Positions 8,069 through 16,437 of a stretch of DNA of 37,381 nt are shown here, in pieces. How positions within the stretch are numbered: the stretch's first letter is position 1; each line of letters starts with the position of its first letter. Below the pieces are notes generated by a model. That model had not been told where the DNA came from. It saw only the letters and a program-made list of their open reading frames with translations, and did no database searches. Position numbers and translations under genes: made by a program. The stretch lies in NCBI GenBank assembly GCA_002418765.1, contig DIET01000043.1:1-37381 (forward strand), given 5' to 3'. Origin of the DNA: Peptococcaceae bacterium UBA5767 (GTDB taxonomy: Bacteria; Bacillota; TC1; UBA5767).

Positions 8069-8077
8069 TGCTATGAT
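8069..8077 (+). promoter_or_regulatory. Extended -10 promoter for pgi
   Basis: TGC-TATGAT (8069-8077) forms an extended -10 element just after the ysxC terminator and 42 bases before the pgi start. No convincing -35 box is present at 16-18 bases, consistent with extended -10 promoters. Confidence 0.45.
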
Positions 8078-8119
8078 ATGGCCATATATTTATCAAGAAA
8101 TCAAATAGAGGAGTAAGTG

Positions 8120-9370
8120 ATGATTCGATTGGATGATACGTTTTTGGGAGCCTATGTTGATGCTACTTCAACACCAAGAATGGAGGAAGTTCTTCTGGCA
8201 CAAGCGGCACTCGAGAAGAAGGATTGTTTGGGTTGCGCGTATACCGGATGGGTGGAATGGGTAGAACAGCCTGTCTTGGCCATTGAACAAATGAAGACCA
8301 TGGCCGATGAAATCCGTAGCCAGGCAGATGCCTTGGTGGTGATTGGCATTGGTGGCTCCTATTTGGGTGCCAAGGCAGCCCTTGCTTTTCTGGAAGGTGA
8401 TTTTCCAGTATATTTTTTGGGACAGGATTGTTCACCTTATACCTGGCAACAGGTGCTCCGTCAGGTGCAGGACAAAGTGTTTTATGTGAACGTCATTTCC
8501 AAATCAGGGGGAACCTTAGAACCAGCGCTGGCCTTTCGTTTTATGCGTAGTCTTTTAGAGGAGCGCTATGGCAGTGACTGGGCAACCTACGTCATTGCTA
8601 CCACGGATGCTGTCAAAGGAAATTTAAACGAGTTGGCCCGCCGTGAAGGGTTGAGGACACTCGTTGTTCCCGATGATGTAGGGGGTCGTTTCTCCGTTCT
8701 GACAGCGGTGGGCATTTTCCCGATGCTGTGTGCGGGTCTTGACACAAAAAACCTTCTAGAGGGTGCCAGACAGGAGCGTCAGGATATCATGCAGGGACGC
8801 AGCGATGCGCTTCGCTATGCCATGTTGCGCAATCAGTTGTATGGTCAAGGAAAGCAAGTAGAGATATTGGTGGTCTACAATCCTGCACTCAAAGAGCTGG
8901 GAGAATGGTGGAAGCAATTGTTTGGGGAAAGTGAAGGAAAAGCGAATCAAGGCATTTATCCCGCTTCTGCTGTGTTTACTACAGATCTGCATTCTTTAGG
9001 TCAGTATATGCAAGAGGGAACGGATTTTCTCATGGAGACCGTTCTATGGATTGAAAAGGAGACAGAAGACTTTCTCATTCCTTCTTGGAATAAGGACGAC
9101 GATGGATTCAACCATTTGGCCGGGCGTTCCTTGTCTTGGGTCAATGAGATGGCTTGTCAGGGTACAATGGAAGCCCATTTGAGTGGCAAAACCCCGAGCA
9201 TCAAGCTGAGTATCCCCAAGCGTGATGCACACTCATTGGGGGCGTTGCTGTATTTCTTTGAATATGCTTGTGGAGTTTCGGCTTTACTGCAAGGCGTGAA
9301 TCCTTTCGATCAGCCGGGCGTTGAGGCTTATAAAAAGAATGTAAAAGCATTGTTGTCCAAGGGGAACTGA
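8120..9370 (+). CDS. pgi: Glucose-6-phosphate isomerase
   Basis: A 416-residue phosphoglucose isomerase that interconverts glucose 6-phosphate and fructose 6-phosphate in glycolysis. Sugar-phosphate-binding signatures are GIGGSYLGAKA near residue 80, ISKSGGTLEPA near 135, GGRFSVLTAVG, and the TTDLHSLGQYMQEG motif near 295. The C-terminus has the family GVNPFDQPGVEAYK motif. The protein is somewhat shorter than the roughly 450 residues usual in Bacillota, mostly at the N-terminus. The ATG at 8120 is preferred over GTG at 8117 because GAGGAG (8108-8113) then lies 6 bases away. Its stop overlaps the start of the next gene by one base. Confidence 0.95.
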   Translation: MIRLDDTFLGAYVDATSTPRMEEVLLAQAALEKKDCLGCAYTGWVEWVEQPVLAIEQMKTMADEIRSQADALVVIGIGGSYLGAKAALAFLEGDFPVYFLGQDCSPYTWQQVLRQVQDKVFYVNVISKSGGTLEPALAFRFMRSLLEERYGSDWATYVIATTDAVKGNLNELARREGLRTLVVPDDVGGRFSVLTAVGIFPMLCAGLDTKNLLEGARQERQDIMQGRSDALRYAMLRNQLYGQGKQVEILVVYNPALKELGEWWKQLFGESEGKANQGIYPASAVFTTDLHSLGQYMQEGTDFLMETVLWIEKETEDFLIPSWNKDDDGFNHLAGRSLSWVNEMACQGTMEAHLSGKTPSIKLSIPKRDAHSLGALLYFFEYACGVSALLQGVNPFDQPGVEAYKKNVKALLSKGN

Positions 9371-10716
9371 TGATGAAAATGAATTTGGCGGATGTAGAGA
9401 CGGTGGCCTACCGGTCATATATGCGTTTGTATCCGGATATACCTGAGGGACTAGATCAACATGTTCGGCATCCGGAATTGACCAGGCAATTGTTGGACAA
9501 GATTGGCGTTGACGATGCTTCTATGAACAATATGCTGGTTACTGGCAGCAAGGGCAAGGGCTCTTTGACTGTATTGTTGGCTCATATCCTTGTTCATCAG
9601 GGAAAAAAAACGGGATTGTTCACAAGCCCGCATTTGCAGCATTTTAAAGAGCGTATACGGCTTGATGGCAAAGCACTGCCTGATGATATTATTCTTGCTC
9701 ATGCTGTGACCTGGAAAAAAGCGCTGGATGCCATCGAAGAAGGATTGCCTGAAAATGTTTATGTTGGACCAGTAGGGGCAACCGCAGCGCTGGCCATGAG
9801 TATTTATCAGACCTTGCATACGGATATCAATGTGATTGAGCTGGGACGAGGAGCCCGCTATGACGATGTCAATCAAATTCATGGGACCTATGCTTTCATT
9901 AACCGGATTTTTTTGGAACACGGGAACCATCTGGGGCAGGAGTTGGCCCAGATAGCCTATCATAAGGCAGGTATCATTAAAAAAGGCATGTTGGGAGTAT
10001 TTGTCGCCAGACAAAAACCTGAGGTAGAACAAATTATTCTGGCAGAAGCCAAAAAGATGTCTGTACCCGTTTATTGTTATGGCAAAGATTTTTCAGTTCG
10101 TCATGTTACCCTAAGCACAGAAGGGACAACATTTGATTATCTGGAAGAAGATCGAGTGATCTACAAAGGATTGACGATTGGACTTTTGGGTCATCATCAG
10201 GCGCAAAATGCAGCGATGGCACTGTTTTCTTTGCGACGGATGCATTGTATTCATGATGAGCAGGCTATGCGTGCTTCCTTGCCACAGCTTCATTGGATGG
10301 GTAGATTGGAGATCATAGCCAACAATCCGTTTACCTTGTTGGACGGTTGCATATCTCATGAGTGTGTCCAACATATTCTCAGCATCAGTGAAAAGATTCC
10401 TCGACATCCGGTGGTCTGTGTGGTGGGTATACCGGAAGAAAAGGATTATATGGGTGTGGTTTCAGCCATAAAATATCATGTTGACCAACTGATTGTGACA
10501 CATGCCACCAATGATTTCTTAAAATTCTCAGAACATCAGGTATTGGATATTCGCACAATCTATTCGGAGGCTGTCTATGAGCCGGATATCAAAAAGGCCA
10601 TTTTGGAGGCCCAAAAACGGGCTGGTCAGCAGGGCAAGATTTTGTATGTGGGCACCCAGTCATTGATTAAGGATATCAAGTCTGCCTACGGGCAATCGAC
10701 CATGGATATTTTTTAA
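9370..10716 (+). CDS. Divergent FolC-like Mur ligase family protein
   Basis: A 448-residue protein of the Mur ligase/FolC superfamily (ATP-dependent amide-bond ligases). The P-loop is GSKGKGS at 59-65, where folate ligases have GTNGKGS. SPHLQHFKERI is retained, as is AYHKAGIIKKG. However, the usual ExGLGGRxDATN is ELGRGARYDDVNQ, the usual T-x-I-x-x-DH is replaced by NRIFLEHGNH, and the C-terminal DAAHN motif is DGCISHECVQ. A canonical folC lies at 14390-15688, so this is a diverged paralog, probably with a different substrate. It is translationally coupled to pgi (overlapping TGATG). The start could be ATG 9370 or 9373. The substrate is unknown. Confidence 0.8.
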   Translation: MMKMNLADVETVAYRSYMRLYPDIPEGLDQHVRHPELTRQLLDKIGVDDASMNNMLVTGSKGKGSLTVLLAHILVHQGKKTGLFTSPHLQHFKERIRLDGKALPDDIILAHAVTWKKALDAIEEGLPENVYVGPVGATAALAMSIYQTLHTDINVIELGRGARYDDVNQIHGTYAFINRIFLEHGNHLGQELAQIAYHKAGIIKKGMLGVFVARQKPEVEQIILAEAKKMSVPVYCYGKDFSVRHVTLSTEGTTFDYLEEDRVIYKGLTIGLLGHHQAQNAAMALFSLRRMHCIHDEQAMRASLPQLHWMGRLEIIANNPFTLLDGCISHECVQHILSISEKIPRHPVVCVVGIPEEKDYMGVVSAIKYHVDQLIVTHATNDFLKFSEHQVLDIRTIYSEAVYEPDIKKAILEAQKRAGQQGKILYVGTQSLIKDIKSAYGQSTMDIF

Positions 10717-10729
10717 ATGTGTTGCGAGA

Positions 10730-10758
10730 TTGACTTTTTACTGGATTTTTAATATGAT
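10730..10758 (+). promoter_or_regulatory. Sigma-A-type promoter of the HD gene
   Basis: TTGACT (10730-10735), a 17-base spacer, and TATGAT (10753-10758). It lies just after the ligase stop and 26 bases before the HD-gene ATG. Confidence 0.75.
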
Positions 10759-10784
10759 TATCCTGAAGTGTGAAGGAGACGAAT

Positions 10785-11330
10785 ATGACCAAAAGAAGAA
10801 AACTTCGTCAACAGTGGAATGAGGACGTTCGAAAAGAATTTTTAGAATTGGCCGAAACCATAGTATATCATCCGGAATATGCCAAGATGCGTTATATCGA
10901 ACATCATTCTGCTAGTGTGTTTGCGCACAGTGTCAATGTAGCTTATTTTTCCTATATGATTGCCAATCGCCTGGGTTTGGATAAAAACAGTACAGCTCGC
11001 GGTGGTTTGTTGCACGATTTCTATCTTTACAAATTTGAAAGAAAATCAACATATTTAATGATGGATGTGGTCAGGCATACAGTGAATCATCCAAAGATAG
11101 CTTTGAAAAATGCAGAACAGCATTTCCACCTCAACGCCAAGGAACGAAATATCATCAAAGCTCACATGTTTCCTGTTGGCATGCCTACATCTCCAGAAGC
11201 ATTGGTCGTATCGATGGTTGACAAGGGGTTGGCCATGTATGAGTATTTGTTGAATTTCAGTCAGAAAAGAGAAGCCAAGTATGAGCTTCGCTTTCGTTTT
11301 CCTACTATGGAAGAATCAATAAGCGTGTAA
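10785..11330 (+). CDS. HD-domain protein of unknown substrate
   Basis: A 181-residue HD-superfamily protein. Candidate metal ligands are His48 (FAHSV), His77-Asp78 (LLHDFYLY), His102 (NHPKIA), His127 (KAHMFP) and Asp146 (SMVDKG), a complete HD metal-site pattern. An in-frame GTG at 10770 precedes AAGGAG (10773-10778), so the true start is the ATG at 10785, 6 bases after that site. The basic N-terminus (TKRRKLRQQ) is notable. It appears monocistronic, with its own promoter and a terminator that overlaps the stop codon. The family is widespread in Bacillota; its reaction is not known to me. Confidence 0.85.
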   Translation: MTKRRKLRQQWNEDVRKEFLELAETIVYHPEYAKMRYIEHHSASVFAHSVNVAYFSYMIANRLGLDKNSTARGGLLHDFYLYKFERKSTYLMMDVVRHTVNHPKIALKNAEQHFHLNAKERNIIKAHMFPVGMPTSPEALVVSMVDKGLAMYEYLLNFSQKREAKYELRFRFPTMEESISV

Positions 11331-11344
11331 GCGCTTATTTTTTT
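11318..11344 (+). terminator. Rho-independent terminator overlapping the HD-gene stop
   Basis: AATAAGCG (11318-11325) pairs with CGCTTATT (11332-11339) around a 6-base loop that contains the TAA stop (11328-11330), followed by Ts to 11344. Confidence 0.85.
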
Positions 11345-11439
11345 GTACACCGTTTTCTATAAATTGGAAATGACATTTATGAAAAACGTTCGCTGTCAAG
11401 GGGCTGTCAAGGAGATGTTATGCTTATGACAAGTTGTTC

Positions 11440-11468
11440 TTGACACGTTTTGTCAATTGAGATATTCT
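11440..11468 (+). promoter_or_regulatory. Promoter of the valS T-box transcript
   Basis: Consensus TTGACA (11440-11445), a 17-base spacer, and TATTCT (11463-11468). The -35 box is the left arm of an inverted repeat TTGACA-N5-TGTCAA (to 11456). Two further TGTCAA copies lie upstream, at 11394 and 11405. Transcription would start near 11475, just before the T-box. Confidence 0.75.
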
Positions 11469-11487
11469 GAATGAGCACTCTTATATC

Positions 11488-11705
11488 GACAAAGACTAGG
11501 AAGAGGAAGAGTATCCTATACGGTTATGGTAGAGAAGATGATCCAGGCTGAAAATCATCTATGGCACGATAGGAGAAAGTCGCCTTGGAGTTGTACATCT
11601 GAATGGAGTAGGATGTACCGGTGGTTCCGTTATACCCTTTGAGAGGTTATGAAAACAATTAAGGTGGTACCGCGAAGAACTCGTCCTTAAACGGGTTCTT
11701 TTTTT
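11488..11705 (+). ncRNA. T-box riboswitch, valine-specific
   Basis: A T-box leader that senses uncharged tRNA and controls valS. The conserved T-box AAGGTGGTACCGCG is at 11661-11674; its TGGT complements the ACCA end of an uncharged tRNA whose discriminator is A. Stem I includes CCTAT (11515-11519) paired with ATAGG (11569-11573). The specifier loop then reads GGAGAAA-GTC, placing the valine codon GTC at 11579-11581. The antiterminator pairs AAGG (11661) with CCTT (11685). The competing terminator is 11677-11705. The region 11345-11439 upstream holds no gene, only the TGTCAA repeats. Confidence 0.93.
11677..11705 (+). terminator. T-box-controlled terminator of valS
   Basis: GAACTCGT (11677-11684) pairs with ACGGGTTC (11691-11698), extendable by A-T pairs, and is followed by a run of Ts to 11705. 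Its left arm overlaps the antiterminator, so the two structures are mutually exclusive. Confidence 0.9.
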
Positions 11706-11729
11706 ATTTATCTGTCGGAGGAGAAGAAT

Positions 11730-14381
11730 ATGAATGAAGAAGGTTTGATATCTTCCAGATACAATCCCCTTGACGTGGAGGGGAAATGGTATGATTTCTG
11801 GGAGCAAAAAGGTTTTTTTCATCAGGAAGTCGACCCAAACAAAGAACCGTTCAGCATTGTAATGCCCCCGCCCAATGTTACAGGACAACTGCATTTGGGT
11901 CATGCTATGGACAATACATTGCAAGATATTCTGGTTCGTTTTAAGCGTATGCAGGGCTACAATACCATTTGGATCCCCGGCACCGATCATGCTGGTATTG
12001 CCACCCAGGCCAGGGTAGAAGAGAATTTGCTAAAGGAAGGGATTACCAAGCATGATCTGGGCCGGGAAAAATTTCTGGAAAAAGTATGGGAATGGAAGGA
12101 TACATACCATGCCCGGATTGCTGGACAACTGAGATTATTGGGTTCTTCTTGTGATTGGCAGCGTGAACGATTCACGATGGATGAAGGGTGTTCTCTTGCT
12201 GTTCGAAAGGCGTTTGTGGCTCTGTTTGACAAAGGTCTTATCTATAAAGGAAAGTATATTGTCAATTGGTGTCCCAAATGTCAAACAACCATTTCTGATA
12301 TTGAAGTGGAGTATTCTGAACATGATAGTCATCTGTGGCATATACGGTACAGAGTGGAAGAGACAGAGGAATTCATTGTCATAGCAACCACGCGACCTGA
12401 AACCATGTTGGGCGATACAGCTGTGGCTGTCCATCCGGATGATGAGCGGTACAAGCATTTGGTTGGGAAATATCTGGTATTGCCCATCGTCGGAAGACGG
12501 ATTCCCGTCATTGCTGACGATTATGTCGATCCATCATTTGGTTCTGGTGCCGTAAAAATAACGCCTGCACATGACCCCAATGATTTTGAGATGGCATCCA
12601 GGCATGATCTAGCCCAGGTGGTTGTCATCGATATGGAAGGTAACATGAGTGAGTCCACTGGCAAGTATGCCGGAATGAATCGCTATGAGTGTCGTGAATT
12701 ATTGCTGGAAGATTTGAAATCAACAGGAGATTTGGTTGCGGTAGAGGATTATACGCACAGCATAGGTGAATGTTATCGTTGTGGTACCGTAATTGAGCCG
12801 TTGGTTTCCAGCCAATGGTTTGTTAAAATGGCGCCTTTGGCCAAGCCCGCTATGGAGGCGGTTCAATCGGGTGCCACGCAGTTTATTCCAGAGCGTTTCA
12901 CCAAGACGTACCTGAGTTGGCTAGAGAATATACGTGACTGGTGCATTTCCAGACAGCTTTGGTGGGGGCACAGGATTCCCGTGTGGTATTGCCAGGATTG
13001 TCAAGAAGTGATTTGCAGCCAAGAGGATCCCATACAGTGTCCTCACTGCAGCAGCAAAAACTTGATTCAGGATCCAGATGTATTGGACACATGGTTTTCT
13101 TCTGGCTTATGGCCCTTTGAAACACTGGGTTGGCCGGAAGAAACGGAAGATTTGGCTCATTTCTATCCTACGAGTGTGTTGGTGACCGGCAGGGATATTA
13201 TTTTTTTCTGGGTAGCCAGAATGATCTTTATGGCACTTGCCTTCCAGGAGGAAGTTCCTTTTCATGAGGTGTTTATTCATGGACTCATTTTGGATGCGCA
13301 AGGGAGAAAAATGTCCAAATCCCTGGGCAATGGGATCGATCCTTTGGAGATTATTGAAGAATATGGTGCCGATGTTTTGCGTTTCATGTTGGTGACGGGC
13401 AATACGCCAGGCAATGATTTGAAATTCCAGAAAGATCGTCTGGAAGGCATTCGGAATTTTACCAATAAATTGTGGAATGCCTCAAGATTTTCTATGATGA
13501 ATTTGCAGGATTACGCGGGTGAAGTGCCGGAGGAATTAGACTTTACCCTGGCCGATCGTTGGATCCTAACGAAGTATAATCAATTGATTGAACAAGTAAC
13601 CCATGACATGGCGGAATATGAGCTGGGTGAAGCAGCGCAGCGCCTCTATGAGTTCACCTGGAACTATCTTTGCGACTGGTACATTGAAATGGTGAAACCA
13701 AGGCTGTATGGCAAGGATACGGCGATCAGCAGACACACGGCCCAGTATGTACTAAGCAAAGTACTCCGTGGTACGATGATGATGTTGCATCCTTTTATGC
13801 CCTTTATTACTGAAGAGATCTGGCAACATTTGCCAAGAATGGATCAAGAGGAATCCATCATGGTGGGTTCTTGGCCAGAGGTCAATCAGGCAGAATTGGA
13901 TTTGCATGCCTTAGGAAATATGGAGACCCTGATGCAGGCCATTCGTATCGTACGAAATATTCGCGCAGAAATGAATGTGGATATGCATCGTAAGGTTGAT
14001 GTTATTTTGAAAGTGGAAGAAGAATCGATGTACCAGGTCATGCTGGAAAACAGAGGATATTTTTCTTTGTTGGCCTATGCATCAGGCGTGGAGGTATTCT
14101 TGGACGACCAGGATGTTCCCGAAGCAGCTTCTGGCATCATGACAGGGTTGCGCATCTTTTTACCATTGAAGGGCATGATCGATTTTGAGGTAGAAAAAAA
14201 ACGATTGTTGAAAGAGCGTCAGAAACTGGATGTGGAAGTTGAACGCATTGAGAAAAAACTAGGTCAAGCGGGATTTTTGGCCAAAGCGCCGAAAGATGTC
14301 ATTGATAAGGAAAATGAAAAACTCAAAGATTATCTTGTCAAGCGAGATGCGGTGGCCAAGAGCCTCGAACAGCTGGGTTAG
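11730..14381 (+). CDS. valS: Valyl-tRNA synthetase
   Basis: An 883-residue class I aminoacyl-tRNA synthetase that charges tRNA-Val. The HIGH-type motif is HLGH at 55-58 (PPPNVTGQLHLGH) and KMSKS is at 527-531. The CP1 editing domain lies between them (TTRPETMLGDTAVAVHP), with zinc-ribbon-like Cys pairs near 175 and 415. An anticodon-binding domain and a C-terminal ValS-type coiled-coil arm (about 815-880) follow. A GGAGGAG site precedes the ATG. Expression is controlled by the T-box directly upstream. folC starts 8 bases after the stop and is probably co-transcribed, a frequent valS-folC pairing in Bacillota. Confidence 0.98.
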   Translation: MNEEGLISSRYNPLDVEGKWYDFWEQKGFFHQEVDPNKEPFSIVMPPPNVTGQLHLGHAMDNTLQDILVRFKRMQGYNTIWIPGTDHAGIATQARVEENLLKEGITKHDLGREKFLEKVWEWKDTYHARIAGQLRLLGSSCDWQRERFTMDEGCSLAVRKAFVALFDKGLIYKGKYIVNWCPKCQTTISDIEVEYSEHDSHLWHIRYRVEETEEFIVIATTRPETMLGDTAVAVHPDDERYKHLVGKYLVLPIVGRRIPVIADDYVDPSFGSGAVKITPAHDPNDFEMASRHDLAQVVVIDMEGNMSESTGKYAGMNRYECRELLLEDLKSTGDLVAVEDYTHSIGECYRCGTVIEPLVSSQWFVKMAPLAKPAMEAVQSGATQFIPERFTKTYLSWLENIRDWCISRQLWWGHRIPVWYCQDCQEVICSQEDPIQCPHCSSKNLIQDPDVLDTWFSSGLWPFETLGWPEETEDLAHFYPTSVLVTGRDIIFFWVARMIFMALAFQEEVPFHEVFIHGLILDAQGRKMSKSLGNGIDPLEIIEEYGADVLRFMLVTGNTPGNDLKFQKDRLEGIRNFTNKLWNASRFSMMNLQDYAGEVPEELDFTLADRWILTKYNQLIEQVTHDMAEYELGEAAQRLYEFTWNYLCDWYIEMVKPRLYGKDTAISRHTAQYVLSKVLRGTMMMLHPFMPFITEEIWQHLPRMDQEESIMVGSWPEVNQAELDLHALGNMETLMQAIRIVRNIRAEMNVDMHRKVDVILKVEEESMYQVMLENRGYFSLLAYASGVEVFLDDQDVPEAASGIMTGLRIFLPLKGMIDFEVEKKRLLKERQKLDVEVERIEKKLGQAGFLAKAPKDVIDKENEKLKDYLVKRDAVAKSLEQLG

Positions 14382-14389
14382 GAGAAGCG

Positions 14390-15688
14390 ATGAATTATCA
14401 AGAGGCAGTAGATTATTTGGTAAACTTGGATGTGTTTGGCTGGCACCCTGGTCTGGCTCGTATTGAAAAATTGATGGAAGTGTTGGGGAATCCGGAGAGA
14501 AAAATGAGTTTTGTTCATATCGGTGGTACCAATGGAAAAGGCTCTGCTACAGCCATGTTGGCCAGTACGCTCTCTTCCAATGGTTACAAAACGGGGATGT
14601 TCATTTCTCCTCATTTGGAATCTTATAGAGAAAGGATATCCATTGATGGTCTCATGATTCCTGAAGAGCGTTTGGCTCAGATTGCTACTTATTTGAAGGA
14701 TAAGATTCAAATCATGACGGATCAGGGATATGAACATCCTACTGGATTTGAAGTCTCAACGGCGTTGGCACTGGTATATTTTTCCGAGGAAAAAACAGAT
14801 ATGGCAGTGATTGAGGTAGGGCTGGGAGGAGCAATCGATTCGACCAATGTGATTTTGCCGAAAGTGAGCGTGATCACCAATGTGACCATGGACCATATGT
14901 TCTATTTGGGAGATACCATAGCAAAAATCGCCACAGTGAAATCAGGCATTATCAAGGAAGGAGTGCCTGTTATTACAGCCAGTGAAGAGCCGGACGCCCT
15001 CGAGATTATCGAGAACAAGGCGAAGGCCATGCATGCTCCCTATTATCGTATCGGCAAAGATCTATATTACAATGTGCTGGAATTGTCTGAGACGGGAACA
15101 AAATTTATCGTGAAAAATGATCGAGGGTATGCCATGACGTTGTTTACGCCGTTGGTGGGGGCCCATCAGGCAGTCAATGGAACGACAGTCATGATGGTCA
15201 TCAAAGAGCTGGAAAAACAGGGTATGTCCTTTTCAGAAGACAAAATCAAAGAGGGTTTTCGCCAAACATTTTGGCCTGCCAGATTGGAGTTGGTTGGCAA
15301 AAATCCAAAAATCCTATTGGATGCCGCCCATAATTATGATGGCGCAGACAAGCTTCGCAGAAGTTTGAATACCATATATCAGTATGATAGACTCATTTAT
15401 GTGATTGGCATGCTGGCTGATAAGGAGCGTAACAAAGTATTGGCTAGATTAGGACCGTTGGCAGATGTTATTGTGGTTACCAAACCCAATAGCCCAAGAG
15501 CCGGCGATTGGGAAGCAATGGCCGTGGAGGCCAAAAATTTTACTCACAGCGTCTACAAGGAGGAAGATATTGAGAAAGCCGTAGATCTGGCGATTTCTTT
15601 GGCCCATGAAAATGACTTGGTTTGTATTGCCGGTTCCATTTACATGGTTGCGCATGCCAGGGAATATATTTTGAATAGTCAGAAATAA
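14390..15688 (+). CDS. folC: Folylpolyglutamate / dihydrofolate synthase
   Basis: A 432-residue FolC that adds glutamate to folates, and in many bacteria also makes dihydrofolate from dihydropteroate. The signatures are canonical: GTNGKGS at 46-52, FISPHLESYRERI, the ATPase motif EVGLGGAIDSTN (DATN in many homologs), TNVTMDHMFYLG followed by KSGIIKEG, and LLDAAHNYDGA in the C-terminal domain. It lies 8 bases after valS, so it should share the valine T-box control. This is the housekeeping folate enzyme; the protein at 9370-10716 is its divergent paralog. Confidence 0.95.
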   Translation: MNYQEAVDYLVNLDVFGWHPGLARIEKLMEVLGNPERKMSFVHIGGTNGKGSATAMLASTLSSNGYKTGMFISPHLESYRERISIDGLMIPEERLAQIATYLKDKIQIMTDQGYEHPTGFEVSTALALVYFSEEKTDMAVIEVGLGGAIDSTNVILPKVSVITNVTMDHMFYLGDTIAKIATVKSGIIKEGVPVITASEEPDALEIIENKAKAMHAPYYRIGKDLYYNVLELSETGTKFIVKNDRGYAMTLFTPLVGAHQAVNGTTVMMVIKELEKQGMSFSEDKIKEGFRQTFWPARLELVGKNPKILLDAAHNYDGADKLRRSLNTIYQYDRLIYVIGMLADKERNKVLARLGPLADVIVVTKPNSPRAGDWEAMAVEAKNFTHSVYKEEDIEKAVDLAISLAHENDLVCIAGSIYMVAHAREYILNSQK

Positions 15689-15699
15689 TATCGTATAAT
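15671..15699 (+). promoter_or_regulatory. Sigma-A-type promoter of rex
   Basis: TTGAAT (15671-15676), a 17-base spacer, and perfect TATAAT (15694-15699). The -35 box lies within the last codons of folC. No classical Rex operator (TTGTGAA-N4-TTCACAA type) is visible around it. Confidence 0.75.
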
Positions 15700-15755
15700 G
15701 AAAAGAAGAACAAGCGTTAAAGGTATCGCTAATGAGGAAAACAGGAGCGTGAACA

Positions 15756-16391
15756 ATGAAAAGTTTTAAAATACCGGAAGCCACCATCATGAGGTTATCT
15801 ATTTACTCGAGGTATCTCAACAGACTGATGCAGCAGGGCATTACCACGATATCTTCAAGTGAAATTGCAGATAACACAGGAGCCACTTCAGCTCAGGTAC
15901 GCAAAGACCTTGCTTATTTTGGCGAGTTTGGAACCAGAGGTGTTGGCTATGACGTGGAAAGCTTATATGACAGTATTGCTGAAATTCTGGGTGTGGACAA
16001 AGAATGGAAATTGATTATCATTGGCGCTGGGAAATTGGGACTGGCTTTGAGTATGTATGAAGGATTCCGGGAACGGGGTTTCAAGAATGTGGGCATCTTT
16101 GATGTGGATCCCATTAAAATTGGCAAGAAAGCCCAGGGTATCAACATTATGCATTTGGATGATTTGGAACAGGTATGTGCTACGGAGTCGCCAGATATTG
16201 CTGTGATTGCTGTTCCTGGAGAACATGCCCAGGATATTGTGAACCGGCTGGTGGAAGTGGGGATTAAATCGGTATTGAACTTTGCTCCACGGGTGTTGAC
16301 GGCGCCTATTGATGTTCGGATTCGCAATGTCGATTTTGCTGTGAATCTTGAACTATTGACCTACAATATGGCTATGGAGGAAAGAAAGTAA
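15756..16391 (+). CDS. rex: Redox-sensing transcriptional repressor Rex
   Basis: A 211-residue Rex homolog. The N-terminal winged helix (about 1-80) contains the recognition segment TSAQVRKDLAYFGEFGTRGVGY. A Rossmann NAD(H)-binding domain follows, with GAGKLG at 90-95, and the C-terminal helix is the domain-swapped dimer element. Rex represses fermentation and respiration genes when NADH is low and releases DNA when NADH rises. AGGAG (15743-15747) lies 8 bases before the ATG. It has its own promoter inside the end of folC and is followed by a long hairpin. Confidence 0.96.
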   Translation: MKSFKIPEATIMRLSIYSRYLNRLMQQGITTISSSEIADNTGATSAQVRKDLAYFGEFGTRGVGYDVESLYDSIAEILGVDKEWKLIIIGAGKLGLALSMYEGFRERGFKNVGIFDVDPIKIGKKAQGINIMHLDDLEQVCATESPDIAVIAVPGEHAQDIVNRLVEVGIKSVLNFAPRVLTAPIDVRIRNVDFAVNLELLTYNMAMEERK

Positions 16392-16424
16392 ACAAGAACC
16401 CACCAATAATTGGTGGGTTCTTGT
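16392..16424 (+). terminator. Perfect inverted repeat between rex and maf, no U-tract
   Basis: Arms 16392-16407 and 16409-16424 are perfectly complementary around a single central base, giving a stem of about 14-15 pairs. The downstream sequence is AAGAGG, with no T-run, so intrinsic termination would be weak. It may act as an mRNA stabiliser, a bidirectional terminator element or a protein site. Confidence 0.5.
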
Positions 16425-16437
16425 AAGAGGATTGATT

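Noticed and set aside
15700..15755. Rex autoregulatory operator upstream of rex
   Set aside because: The only symmetry, AGCG...CGCT near 15712-15730, does not match the known TTGTGAA-N4-TTCACAA or TTGTTAA-N4-TTAACAA Rex consensus.
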